Source: Pseudomonas resinovorans NBRC 106553
GTDB lineage: Bacteria > Pseudomonadota > Gammaproteobacteria > Pseudomonadales > Pseudomonadaceae
NCBI RefSeq assembly: GCF_000412695.1
Contig: NC_021506.1
Coordinates: 1-64,000 of the forward strand
Reading direction: 5' to 3'
DNA: 64,000 nucleotides
The notes beneath the pieces are model-generated. The model worked only from the letters and a program-made list of their open reading frames with translations, did not search any database and was not told where the DNA came from. Positions 1 through 7,679 of this stretch are shown in pieces. Position numbers and translations under genes: made by a program. Within the stretch, counting starts at the first letter, position 1, and every line of letters starts with the position of its first letter.

Positions 1-81
1 GATATCGAAGCTCGCACCGTTGGTGGCCTTGACCGCGCCAAAGGTTTTTTCCAGGGCCTGGACCGACAGTTGCGGGTTCAT
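1..81 (-). CDS. ABC transporter ATP-binding protein, 5' fragment (LivG-like)
   Basis: Only the first 27 codons lie in the window; the gene continues past base 1. The peptide starts MNPQLSVQALEKTFGAVKAT, the usual N-terminus of a branched-chain amino acid type ABC ATPase, where the strand LSVQALEKTFG precedes the Walker A motif (not in view). Its ATG overlaps the stop of the upstream permease gene (ATGA), so it is translationally coupled and belongs to the same uptake operon. Confidence 0.72.
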   Translation of the reverse strand, partial: MNPQLSVQALEKTFGAVKATNGASFDI

Positions 82-1097
82 GGGCGTACCTCGTGTTGGG
101 CGATTGCGGTTGGCGCGGCAGACGGCTTGCGCCGCCATGGCCAGGGGCTGAGCAGCAAGCCGTAGAGGCCTTTTTTGCCGAACAGCACCACCACCAGCAG
201 CAACGGGCCGAAGATCAGCAGCCAGTGCTCGGTCCACAGGCTGAGCACCTGTTCCAGGCCCAGGTACACGGCGGCGCCGAGGACCGGCCCCAGCAGGGTG
301 CCGACGCCGCCGAGGATGACCATCGCCATCAGTTCGCCGGACTTGTGCCAGGCGCCCATGTCCGGGCTGACGAACATCGCGTAGTTGGCCCAGAGAATGC
401 CCGCCAGGCCCCCCCCGACACCGGCGATGACAAACGCCCCGAGGCGATAGCGCAGCGGGTGCAGGCCCAGGCTGATGCTGCGCCGTTCGCTTTGCTTGAG
501 GCCGCGCAGCACGTAGCCGAAACGCGAATTGACCAGGCGCCGGCAGAACAGCAGCCAAGCCACCAACAGGCCCAGGCACAGGTAGTAGAACTGCACCGGG
601 TTATCCAGGTCGATGCCCGGCAGGGTGTTGCGCTCGCTGAGCAAAATGCCGTCGTCGCCGCCATACAGCGACAGCGAACTGAGGACGAAATAGAGCATCT
701 GGCCGAACGCCAGGGTAATCATGATGAATTGCACCCCGCTGGTACGCAGCGACAGGTAGCCCACCACCACGGCAAACAGCGCACACACCAGCAGCGACAG
801 CGGCCAAACGAGCAGCGCGCTGTTGGAACCGTCCCAGCCCCACAGCGGCAAGGCCTGGGAGGTGTGAAAACCGATCACCCCCACCACGTAGCCGCCCAGG
901 CCGAAGAAGGCCGCGTGGCCGAAGCTAATCATCGCGCCATAGCCGATCAGCAGGTCCAGGCTGGCGGCGGCCATGCCGTAGATCGCCAGGCGCGTAAACA
1001 GGCTGACCAGAAAGGGTTCGTGCAGCAGCGAGGCCAGCAGCGGCAGGAGGGCGAACGTCGCCAGGCAAAGCAGGTCGATCAGGACTCGACGGGACAT
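78..1097 (-). CDS. Branched-chain-type ABC transporter permease (LivM family)
   Basis: Inner-membrane permease of about 339 residues with many hydrophobic segments and the LivM signature region GYGAMISFGHAAFFGLGGY, followed by a cytoplasmic loop rich in basic residues. An ATG 18 bases further upstream is open, but position 1097 is preferred because GAGGAG lies about 8 bases before it and the longer start would eat into the preceding gene. It pairs with the LivH-like permease just upstream, a periplasmic binding protein and an ATPase. The neighbouring anthranilate genes suggest an aromatic acid or amino acid substrate; this is inference. Confidence 0.88.
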   Translation of the reverse strand: MSRRVLIDLLCLATFALLPLLASLLHEPFLVSLFTRLAIYGMAAASLDLLIGYGAMISFGHAAFFGLGGYVVGVIGFHTSQALPLWGWDGSNSALLVWPLSLLVCALFAVVVGYLSLRTSGVQFIMITLAFGQMLYFVLSSLSLYGGDDGILLSERNTLPGIDLDNPVQFYYLCLGLLVAWLLFCRRLVNSRFGYVLRGLKQSERRSISLGLHPLRYRLGAFVIAGVGGGLAGILWANYAMFVSPDMGAWHKSGELMAMVILGGVGTLLGPVLGAAVYLGLEQVLSLWTEHWLLIFGPLLLVVVLFGKKGLYGLLLSPWPWRRKPSAAPTAIAQHEVRP

Positions 1098-1107
1098 GGG
1101 GTTCTCC

Positions 1108-2019
1108 TCAGGCACGGGCGGGCAGCAGGCCGCGGGGGCGGACCAGCAACACCACGGCCATGACGATGTAGGCGCTGGCGGAAATCAGCCCGCCGCTCAG
1201 GGTGCCGCTGACTTCGGCGGGCAACAGTTGGTCCAGCAATTGCGGGATGTAGGCACGCCCCAGGCCATCGACCATGCCGATCAGCAAGGCCCCGGCCAGG
1301 GCGCCGCGCACCGAGCCGACACCGCCGACCACGATGACCACGAAGGTGGTAATCAAGACCTTTTCACCCATGCCGATTTCCACCGACAGCAAGGGTGCGG
1401 CCATGAACCCGGCGAGGCCGCAAAGCACGCAGCCGAACACGAACACCAGGGTGTACAGGCGTGCGATGTTCACCCCCAGGGCGCCGACCATTTCGTGGTC
1501 GTCGGCCCCGGCGCGGATCAGCATGCCCAGGCGCGTGTGGTTTATCAGCAGCCACATGGCGATCGCCACCACGGCCCCGGCGGCGATGAACAGCAAGCGG
1601 CTGACCGGGTACATCAACCCCGGCAGCACTTCGACGAAGCTCGAATACCACTCGGGCGTGGGCATGGCCGGTGGGCTGCGGCCGAACAGCACGGTGATTA
1701 ACTCGTTGGTGAAGAACACCACCGCCAGGGTGGCCAGTACCTGGTCGAGGTGATCGCGGTTGTAGAGGCGGCGCATGATGCTGGTTTCGATCAGCAGCCC
1801 GTACAGGGCCGAGCCGATCACCGCCGCCAACCCGGCGAGCCAGAACGAGCCGCTCAGCGACGCGGTGTAGGCCGCGCAGAACGCGCCGACCATGTAGAAG
1901 GCGCCGTGGGCCAGGTTGATGACGCCCATGATGCCGAAGATCAGCGTCAGGCCGGAGGCCAGCAAAAACAGCAGGGCGCTGTATTGCAGGCCATTGAGGA
2001 TTTGTTCGAGTAGCAGCAT
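1108..2019 (-). CDS. Branched-chain-type ABC transporter permease (LivH family)
   Basis: Permease of 303 residues. The start at 2019 (MLLLEQILNGLQYSALLFLL) matches the family N-terminus; the longer open frame upstream reads as non-membrane, Arg/Pro-rich peptide overlapping the binding-protein gene and is rejected. The LivH hallmark ASGLTLIFGIMGVINLAHGA is present near residues 20-40, followed by several membrane helices and a Gly-rich VIVVGGVGSVRGALAGALLI loop thought to contact the ATPase. It sits between the binding protein and LivM genes, spaced 64 and 10 bases from them, as part of one operon. Confidence 0.9.
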   Translation of the reverse strand: MLLLEQILNGLQYSALLFLLASGLTLIFGIMGVINLAHGAFYMVGAFCAAYTASLSGSFWLAGLAAVIGSALYGLLIETSIMRRLYNRDHLDQVLATLAVVFFTNELITVLFGRSPPAMPTPEWYSSFVEVLPGLMYPVSRLLFIAAGAVVAIAMWLLINHTRLGMLIRAGADDHEMVGALGVNIARLYTLVFVFGCVLCGLAGFMAAPLLSVEIGMGEKVLITTFVVIVVGGVGSVRGALAGALLIGMVDGLGRAYIPQLLDQLLPAEVSGTLSGGLISASAYIVMAVVLLVRPRGLLPARA

Positions 2020-2083
2020 GCGGGGAATCCTACGCAAGGTGCCTGGCGGGTAAGGCCGCCAGGCACGGGACCGGAAGGTCGGC

Positions 2084-3244
2084 TTACAGCGCGCACTCGG
2101 CGGCGAAGCTGTCCACTTGCGCCTTGGCGATGGTCTGCACCGGCACCTGGACCAACTTGCCGTTGGCATCGGCCTCTACCCGCAGCAAATACCAGTCGAT
2201 GACCGCGTGCTGGTTTTTGCCGAAGGCGAAGTCGCCACGGATCGAGTCGAACGTGACGTTGCGCAGAGCACTGCGCAAGGCCTCGGGGTCTTTGAGGTTG
2301 CCGTCCACGGTTTTCAGGGCGGCGCCGATCAGGCGGGCGGTGTCGTAGGTTTGCGCGGCGTACACGGTGGGCACGCGCTTGTACTTATCGTTGAAGGCCT
2401 TGACGAAGGCCTGGTTGGCCGGGTTGGTGGAGCCGGGGTTCCACAGGGTGACGATGTTCATGCCCTTGGCCACATCACCGGTGGCGGCGAGCATGCGTTC
2501 GTCCATGGAGAACACCGGCACCACCATCGGGATGCTCTTGTTCAGGCCCGAGCTGCCGTACTGCTTGGCGAAGTTGATGCCGGCACCACCAGGGTGGAAC
2601 TGGAAAATCGCGTCAGGCGCCAAGGAGCGCACCCGGGCCAGCTCCACCGAGAAATCCAGTTGGTTGAGCTTGGTGTAGATCTCGGTGACTTCACCCTTGA
2701 AGGTGCGCTTGAAGCCTTCCAGGGCATCGCGGCCACCCTGGTAGTTGGGGGCGAGGATGACCATTTTCTTGTAGCCCAGGTCGTTGGCGGCGACGCCGGC
2801 CATTTCGTGGATGGTGTCGTTCTGGTACGAGGCCACGAAGTAGTGGGGCTTGCACTGTTTGCCGGCCAGGCTGGAGGGGCCGGTGTTGTTGCTGATGTAG
2901 AAGCCGTCCTTGGTCGCGGTGTTGACCACCGCCGCCAGCACGTTGGAGAAGATCACCCCGGTGTACAGCGAGATGCCGTCCAGGCTCATGCGGTCGATGA
3001 TCTGCTTGGCGCGCGCCAGTTGCAGGCCATCGTCCTCCACCAGCAGGCTCACCGGTACGCCGCCGAGCTTGCCGCCCTCCTGGTCGATGGCCAGTTGAAA
3101 GCCATCGCGCGAGTCTTCCCCCAGGTAACCGGCCGGGGTGGAGAGGGTGGTGATGAAGCCGATGCGCACCGGGTCTTGGGCCTGGGCCGCAAGGCTGGCC
3201 AGGCAACTGGCCGCCAGGAGTGTACCCACGAGTTGTTTTTTCAT
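2084..3244 (-). CDS. ABC transporter periplasmic substrate-binding protein (Peripla_BP_6 type)
   Basis: Protein of 386 residues starting MKKQLVGTLLAASCLASLAA with a signal peptide cleaved near AQAQD, then a two-lobed type I periplasmic binding fold (DPVRIGFITTLSTPAGYLGE, later GFKRTFKGEVTE). The start at 3244 is chosen because the codons before it lack coding character and AAAGGCGG is positioned as ribosome site. It is the ligand-specificity component of the LivHMG-like transporter. The closest IS5-family copy is inserted 14 bases before the start codon, just upstream of the ribosome site, so the gene has lost its original upstream DNA. Ligand unknown; an anthranilate-related aromatic is possible because antABC lies directly upstream. 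Confidence 0.88.
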   Translation of the reverse strand: MKKQLVGTLLAASCLASLAAQAQDPVRIGFITTLSTPAGYLGEDSRDGFQLAIDQEGGKLGGVPVSLLVEDDGLQLARAKQIIDRMSLDGISLYTGVIFSNVLAAVVNTATKDGFYISNNTGPSSLAGKQCKPHYFVASYQNDTIHEMAGVAANDLGYKKMVILAPNYQGGRDALEGFKRTFKGEVTEIYTKLNQLDFSVELARVRSLAPDAIFQFHPGGAGINFAKQYGSSGLNKSIPMVVPVFSMDERMLAATGDVAKGMNIVTLWNPGSTNPANQAFVKAFNDKYKRVPTVYAAQTYDTARLIGAALKTVDGNLKDPEALRSALRNVTFDSIRGDFAFGKNQHAVIDWYLLRVEADANGKLVQVPVQTIAKAQVDSFAAECAL

Positions 3245-3258
3245 AGTGCCGCCTTTAG

Positions 3259-4448
3259 GGATGGTCTGAAGTAGCCATGTATTTCCCCGGCATACCACCT
3301 AGCGCAACTTTTAAACTCGCCAAATGATCAAAAAACAATCAATTCGACGAGTATTTCTTACGTTTTCGCCACCCGGACCCCACTCCGGTGGCCATTTCCC
3401 GCATTACAGGCGCACCTCTCCTGCATTCGTCAGTAAATGTCGGCGCGCCATCCACAGGTTCGACAGAGCGAACAGTGTCACCAGTTGCGCCGTGTTTTTG
3501 GCCAAGCCGCGAAAGCGCACCTTGGTGTAACCGAACTGGCGCTTGATTACCCGGAACGGATGCTCGACCTTGGCGCGCACCTGAGCCTTGGCCTTTTCAA
3601 TCTTGCGCTTGGCTTTGTACAGCACGCTGCGCTTATCGAGTTTTTTGTAGGTGCTGCGGCGTGCCGCCACCTGCCAGATAACTTCACGTCCTTCATGCTC
3701 GGGCCGCTTTTCGACACCGGTGTAGCCTGCATCGGCGCAGACCACGTTTTCGTCGCCATGCAGCAATTTGTCCACCTGGGTGACATCCGCCACATTGGCC
3801 GCCGTGCCCACTACGCTGTGCACCAGACCCGATTCGTCATCGGCGCCGATGTGGGCCTTCATGCCAAAATAATACTGGTTTCCCTTCTTGGTCTGGTGCA
3901 TTTCCGGGTCGCGCTTGCCGTCCTTGTTCTTGGTCGAACTGGGCGCATTGATCAGCGTTGCATCGACGATGGTGCCCTGGCGCAGCGACAGGCCGCGGTC
4001 GCCCAGATAGCCATTGATGACAGCGAGGATGCCGGCCGCCAGCTCGTGTTTCTCCAGCAAGCGGCGGAAGTTGAGAATGGTGGTTTCGTCGGGGATGCGC
4101 TCCAGGTTCAGCCCGGCAAACTGGCGCAGGATCGTGGTTTCGTACAGCGCTTCCTCCATCGCTGGATCGCTGTAGCCGAACCAGTTCTGCAGCAGATGCA
4201 CACGCAGCATCGCCATCAACGGGTAGGCCGGACGGCCACCTTCACCTTTCGGATAATGTGGCTCGATCAAAGCAATCAAGCCCTTCCACGGCACCACCCG
4301 ATCCATCTCGATCAGGAACAACTCCTTGCGGGTTTGCTTGCGCTTGCCAGCGTACTCGGCGTCGGCGAAGGTCATCTGCTTCATCGGGAAACTCGGTGGG
4401 TGGGGTCGCGGTATTTTGCCAAATCAGAAAGTCTTTTTCAGAGTTTCC
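3259..4448 (-). mobile_element. IS5-family insertion sequence, copy 1 (ISPre1-like), 1190 bp
   Basis: The ends are GGATGGTCTGAAGTAG (3259 side) and the complement of an AGAGTTTCC end (4448 side), forming imperfect inverted repeats. A 4-base duplication TTAG flanks it exactly at 3255-3258 and 4449-4452, fitting the YTAR target of the IS5 group. It carries one transposase gene on the minus strand. It is 2 bp shorter than, and clearly diverged from, the other three copies, so it arrived separately. It sits between antC and the binding-protein gene; without it those two genes would be about 105 bases apart. The ISPre1 resemblance is from memory. Confidence 0.93.
3404..4384 (-). CDS. IS5-family transposase (copy 1)
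   Basis: A 326-residue DDE transposase: N-terminal DUF772-type helix-turn-helix region (MKQMTFADAEYAGKRKQTRK), catalytic core with the first Asp in GTIVDATLINAPSS, the second in VCADAGYTGVEKRPEH, and the final Glu in the VRAKVEHPFRVIKRQFGY region. It differs from the other three copies at scattered positions (for example LLQNWF versus LMQNWF, GADDES versus GVDDES, VVCADAG versus MVGADAG). Full length and apparently intact. Confidence 0.95.
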   Translation of the reverse strand: MKQMTFADAEYAGKRKQTRKELFLIEMDRVVPWKGLIALIEPHYPKGEGGRPAYPLMAMLRVHLLQNWFGYSDPAMEEALYETTILRQFAGLNLERIPDETTILNFRRLLEKHELAAGILAVINGYLGDRGLSLRQGTIVDATLINAPSSTKNKDGKRDPEMHQTKKGNQYYFGMKAHIGADDESGLVHSVVGTAANVADVTQVDKLLHGDENVVCADAGYTGVEKRPEHEGREVIWQVAARRSTYKKLDKRSVLYKAKRKIEKAKAQVRAKVEHPFRVIKRQFGYTKVRFRGLAKNTAQLVTLFALSNLWMARRHLLTNAGEVRL

Positions 4449-4455
4449 TTAGTGA

Positions 4456-4474
4456 AGCCCGCATCGCACGGGCT
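4456..4474 (-). terminator. Small hairpin between antC and the IS junction
   Basis: A perfect 6-bp stem (AGCCCG / CGGGCT) with a 7-base loop lies downstream of antC on the minus strand. No T tract follows, so it is a weak terminator or an intercistronic processing/stability hairpin rather than a clear intrinsic terminator. Before the IS insertion it would have lain about 20-30 bases upstream of the binding-protein ribosome site, which would allow attenuation between ant and liv genes. Confidence 0.4.
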
Positions 4475-4542
4475 GTAGTTATTAGTGGAGGGCAGTAAAA
4501 AATTTCGGGTGCCTGGAATGTTTTGTGGGGGGGCTTCCCGTG

Positions 4543-5568
4543 TCAGGTGTTGCTCTGGGTGAATTTCTCGTAGTACAGGCGGGTCTGGTCCAGGGCCTGG
4601 GTGTCGAGCCATTGCTTGATCGACTCGACCATCGGCGGCGGCCCGCACAGGTACATGTCCAGGGCCTGGTCGCGGAACTCGGCCAGGTCGAAGTGCTCGG
4701 TGATGTAGCCGCGCTTGCCGTGCCAGTCCGGGCTGGGGTCGCTGATGACCGGGGTGAAGCGAAAGCCCGGGATGCGTTCGGCGTAGGCCGCGATGCGCTG
4801 GGTTTCGCACAGGTCCGCGGCGTTGCGCACGCCGTAGTACAGGTGCACCGGGTGGCCGCAGCCGCCGCGCTCGGCGATTTCGTCGAGCATGCCCAAAAAG
4901 GCCGACAGGCCGGTGCCGCCGGCGACGAACACCAGCGGCTTGTCGACGTGGCGCAGGTAGAAGGCCCCCAGGGGCGCTTCCAGCAGGATTTCGTCGCCGA
5001 TCAGGCTGCGTTCGCGGATGTAGTTGCTCATCAGCCCGTCGGGCAGCAAACGGATCAAGAACTGCAACTGGTTGCCGCTGTTGGGGCGGTTGGCGAAGGA
5101 GTACGAGCGCTGGCCGTGGGTGCCGGGTATTTGCAGGCGGGCGTATTGGCCGGGCAGGAAATCCAGTTGCTGGCCATCGGCGCCGGCGTCCAGGTGCAGG
5201 ATCGCGGTGTTGGGCGAAACCTGCTCCACCGCGCGCACGATGCCCTTGAGCCGGCCTGGCCCTGGGGCATTGCACAGGCTGGAGGCGAAGTCGAAGTAGA
5301 ACGCGGCGTCGGAGCTGACCCGGGTCTGGCAGGTGAGCATCTTGCGTTGGCGCAGGTCTTCGGCCGACAGCGCTTCGTCGTCGACATAGTCCTGGCTGTA
5401 CTGGCCCGATTCGCAGCGCCCCTGGCAGGTGCCGCACACGCCCTCGCGGCAGTCCAGGGGGATGTTGATGCCGTTGCGCAACGCCGCGTCGAGCAGGATT
5501 TCGTGGCTCTGTACCGGGAAGAACAGGGTTTTGCCGTCGGCAAAACTGAAGGCGACCTTGTGGCTCAT
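4543..5568 (-). CDS. antC: Anthranilate 1,2-dioxygenase reductase component
   Basis: Electron-transfer reductase (341 residues) passing electrons from NADH through FAD and a [2Fe-2S] cluster to the AntAB oxygenase. The N-terminal plant-type ferredoxin domain has Cys40, Cys45, Cys48 and Cys80 (LDCREGVCGTC, then LTC). The FAD domain shows QRSYSFANRP; the NAD domain shows VFVAGGTGLSAFLGML and the terminal YLCGPPPMVES motif. This order and length are those of BenC/AntC/XylZ. It is the last gene of antABC, 18 bases after antB, with no separate promoter visible. AntC rather than BenC is chosen because the alpha subunit and the nearby AntR-like regulator fit anthranilate. Confidence 0.93.
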   Translation of the reverse strand: MSHKVAFSFADGKTLFFPVQSHEILLDAALRNGINIPLDCREGVCGTCQGRCESGQYSQDYVDDEALSAEDLRQRKMLTCQTRVSSDAAFYFDFASSLCNAPGPGRLKGIVRAVEQVSPNTAILHLDAGADGQQLDFLPGQYARLQIPGTHGQRSYSFANRPNSGNQLQFLIRLLPDGLMSNYIRERSLIGDEILLEAPLGAFYLRHVDKPLVFVAGGTGLSAFLGMLDEIAERGGCGHPVHLYYGVRNAADLCETQRIAAYAERIPGFRFTPVISDPSPDWHGKRGYITEHFDLAEFRDQALDMYLCGPPPMVESIKQWLDTQALDQTRLYYEKFTQSNT

Positions 5569-5586
5569 GATCCAGACTTCCGCCAG

Positions 5587-6078
5587 TCAGAGGTGATAGA
5601 AATCGAGCACCGAATTGATGGTGTCGTTGAGCAGCAGCACGTGCTTGCGGGCGATCTTCCAGCTCTCGCCATCGGGCCGCAGGCGGTAGGTGGCGCGGCC
5701 GAAGAACTGCTCGGCGGTTTGCAGGCGGTAGTAGAGGGTGTGCCAGTTGACTTGCACCTCCAACTCATCGTCGGCCAGCGGCGCGATGCGCACGTTGCTG
5801 AGCAGGTGCAGGGTGCGCGGCATGGGCACGGTGGAGGCGGATTTGCCGGTGCGGATGCGGAACACCCGGTCTTCCAGGCCGCCCCGGTTGGGGTAGTAGA
5901 TCAGCGACATGGCCCGTTTCGGGTCGCGGGTGTACTCGTGCTCCGAGTCCCATTGCGGCAGGTGGAATTCGCTGTCGTCGCTGAACATCGACAGGTAGGT
6001 GTCCCAGTCCTGGGCGTCGCAGGCCTCGGCGTTGCGGTACAGAAATTGCTCGACGCGGTATTGCAGTTGCGAATTCAT
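5587..6078 (-). CDS. antB: Anthranilate 1,2-dioxygenase small (beta) subunit
   Basis: Beta subunit of 163 residues of the ring-hydroxylating dioxygenase family (NTF2-like fold), structural partner of AntA. Typical motifs are QFLYRNAEACDAQDWDTYLS, the TRTGKS-like strand with RTLHLLSNVRI, and the C-terminal HVLLLNDTINSVLDFYHL. The ATG at 6078 is preferred over an in-frame GTG two codons upstream; GAGGTG precedes it. The start lies 3 bases after the antA stop, so the two subunits are probably translated together in stoichiometric amounts. Confidence 0.94.
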   Translation of the reverse strand: MNSQLQYRVEQFLYRNAEACDAQDWDTYLSMFSDDSEFHLPQWDSEHEYTRDPKRAMSLIYYPNRGGLEDRVFRIRTGKSASTVPMPRTLHLLSNVRIAPLADDELEVQVNWHTLYYRLQTAEQFFGRATYRLRPDGESWKIARKHVLLLNDTINSVLDFYHL

Positions 6079-6080
6079 GT

Positions 6081-7484
6081 TCACACCTCACGCAGTTTCA
6101 ACGGTTGCTCTTGCTCGGCCTTGCGGGCCAGGCCTTCGAGCAAAAAGCGCTGCCAGTTGCCGTGTTGGTTGACGTAGAGGCCCTCGTGGGTGAACTCAGT
6201 GCCGGTCAATACCGGCGAGATGCCGATGGTTTCGCTGTTGGCCGTGGGGCCTTCGACCCATTTGCCCACGCCCCGGGAGATGTCGCTCCAGCGCTCCAGG
6301 CGTGCCTGGAAGCCGCGCTGGGCTTCGCGGAACTCCACCAGGTCATCGGGGGTGCCCATGCCGGAGACGTTGAAGAAGTCCTCGAACTGGCGGATGCGGT
6401 TTTCCCGGTCGGCATCCGACTCGCCCACCACGCCCAGGCAGAAGCTGTTGATCTCGGTCTTGTTCCAGGCAATCGGGCGGATGATGCGCAACTGCGAGCT
6501 GATCTGGTCGAGAAAGAACATGCTGGGGTAGATGTTCAGGTTGCGCAGGCGGTGCATCATCCACTGCGCCTTGCCCTGGCCGTACTCTTGGAGCAGGCGC
6601 GGCATGATGGTGGCGTAGCCGGGGCGCACGCTGGGGTTGGGCATGTCGCTGAACAGCACGCTGTGGCCGTTGTGGAAAGCGAACCAGCCGTCGTCGGTTT
6701 CCTTGTCGCCGGCGCCGAGCTTGCTGTAGTCCAGGGTGTCGGCGCTGGTCAGGCCTTTTTCGCTGTTGACCTGCTGGCGGTGCTGCACGGTGGCCACGTA
6801 GTTGTAGTGCACGGTGCTGACGTGATAACCGTCCAGGCCGTTTTCGTTTTGCAGCTTCCAGTTGCCGTCGTAGGTGTAGGCCGATTTGCCCGGCAGCACC
6901 TCCAGCTCACCGGTGGGTGATTGGGCGACCATCATGTCGAAGAACACTTTGGCGTCGCCCAAAAATTCCTGGAGGCTGTCCTGGCCGTCGACGTCGAGGC
7001 TGATGAACACAAAGCCCTTGTAGCTCTCGATGCGCGCTTTTTTCAGGCCACGGGTGGCCTTGTCGAACCCTTCGGGGTACTCGCCGGGGGCTTTGACCTT
7101 GACCAGGCGGCCGTCGCTTTTGTAGCACCAGGCGTGGAACGGGCAGGTGAAGGTGGACTGGTTGCCCTTGCCGACGCGGGTCAGGGTGGTGCCGCGGTGC
7201 TGGCAGGCGTTGATAAGGGCATTGAGCTGGCCCTCGCCGTCGCGGGTAATAATCATCGGCTGGCGCCCGGCGCGCATCGTCATGAAGTCATGCTTGTTGG
7301 CGATTTCGCTTTCGTGGCAGGCGTAGATCCAGTTCTTCTCGAAGATCAACTCCATTTCCAGATCAAACAAGTCCGGCTCGGTGAATATATCCCGGGCAAT
7401 CCGGAAGACGCCGTCGGCGGGGCGAAAGTCCAGGCAGCCTTCAATAAAGTTTTTCCATTGTTCGACGCTTCTTGCACTGCTCAT
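6081..7484 (-). CDS. antA: Anthranilate 1,2-dioxygenase large (alpha) subunit
   Basis: Catalytic Rieske oxygenase subunit (467 residues) that converts anthranilate to catechol with release of CO2 and ammonia. The Rieske cluster ligands are Cys94, His96, Cys114 and His117 (NACQHRG, TCPFHAW). The mononuclear iron site is in NENGLDGYHVSTVH, with Asp218 bridging and His221/His226 as ligands; the distal carboxylate lies later. Length matches BenA/AntA. It starts the antABC operon, 195 bases from an IS5-family copy, and a damaged copy of its 5' part and promoter lies upstream of the carbazole genes. Expression is expected to need the AntR-like activator encoded at 10639-11652. Confidence 0.95.
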   Translation of the reverse strand: MSSARSVEQWKNFIEGCLDFRPADGVFRIARDIFTEPDLFDLEMELIFEKNWIYACHESEIANKHDFMTMRAGRQPMIITRDGEGQLNALINACQHRGTTLTRVGKGNQSTFTCPFHAWCYKSDGRLVKVKAPGEYPEGFDKATRGLKKARIESYKGFVFISLDVDGQDSLQEFLGDAKVFFDMMVAQSPTGELEVLPGKSAYTYDGNWKLQNENGLDGYHVSTVHYNYVATVQHRQQVNSEKGLTSADTLDYSKLGAGDKETDDGWFAFHNGHSVLFSDMPNPSVRPGYATIMPRLLQEYGQGKAQWMMHRLRNLNIYPSMFFLDQISSQLRIIRPIAWNKTEINSFCLGVVGESDADRENRIRQFEDFFNVSGMGTPDDLVEFREAQRGFQARLERWSDISRGVGKWVEGPTANSETIGISPVLTGTEFTHEGLYVNQHGNWQRFLLEGLARKAEQEQPLKLREV

Positions 7485-7679
7485 TAATCGATACCTCGTT
7501 GCATCGGGCTAATTCGTGCATTCAATAAATACGCTGTGCCTGCATTAAATAAGTTGCGGGGGGTTGGGTCTATCCGCTTTATCGGTGAACACAGGCCATA
7601 AAATTGGCCGCCCGGCGCGGCCCTGGCCGTGGGCGATAACGCCAAGTAACTGGATACGAGTCTCGAATTAACAGGCTAG
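7485..7679 (-). promoter_or_regulatory. ant operon promoter region (Pant)
   Basis: This 195-bp segment separates antA from IS copy 2 and is repeated almost exactly at 26480-26674 ahead of the car operon, so it holds everything the IS could carry as a promoter. On the minus strand it includes two AATGCA direct repeats 24 bases apart close to the gene, a candidate AraC/XylS-type operator, and CGAGGT as ribosome site before the antA ATG. In pCAR1 the equivalent Pant is activated by AntR plus anthranilate (established knowledge). The exact -35/-10 cannot be fixed by eye. Confidence 0.65.

Noticed and set aside
1108..2169. Long start for the LivH-like permease
   Set aside because: The extra 50 residues are Arg/Pro/Ser-rich and overlap the binding-protein gene; the family start is at 2019.
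2117..3274. Long plus-strand open frame opposite the ABC binding protein gene
   Set aside because: Antisense frame kept open by high GC third positions; the minus-strand product has a signal peptide and family fold, this one has none. The same reasoning removes the long antisense frames at 93-1163, 4525-6177, 6105-7487, 9113-10375, 10489-11619 and 47438-49348.
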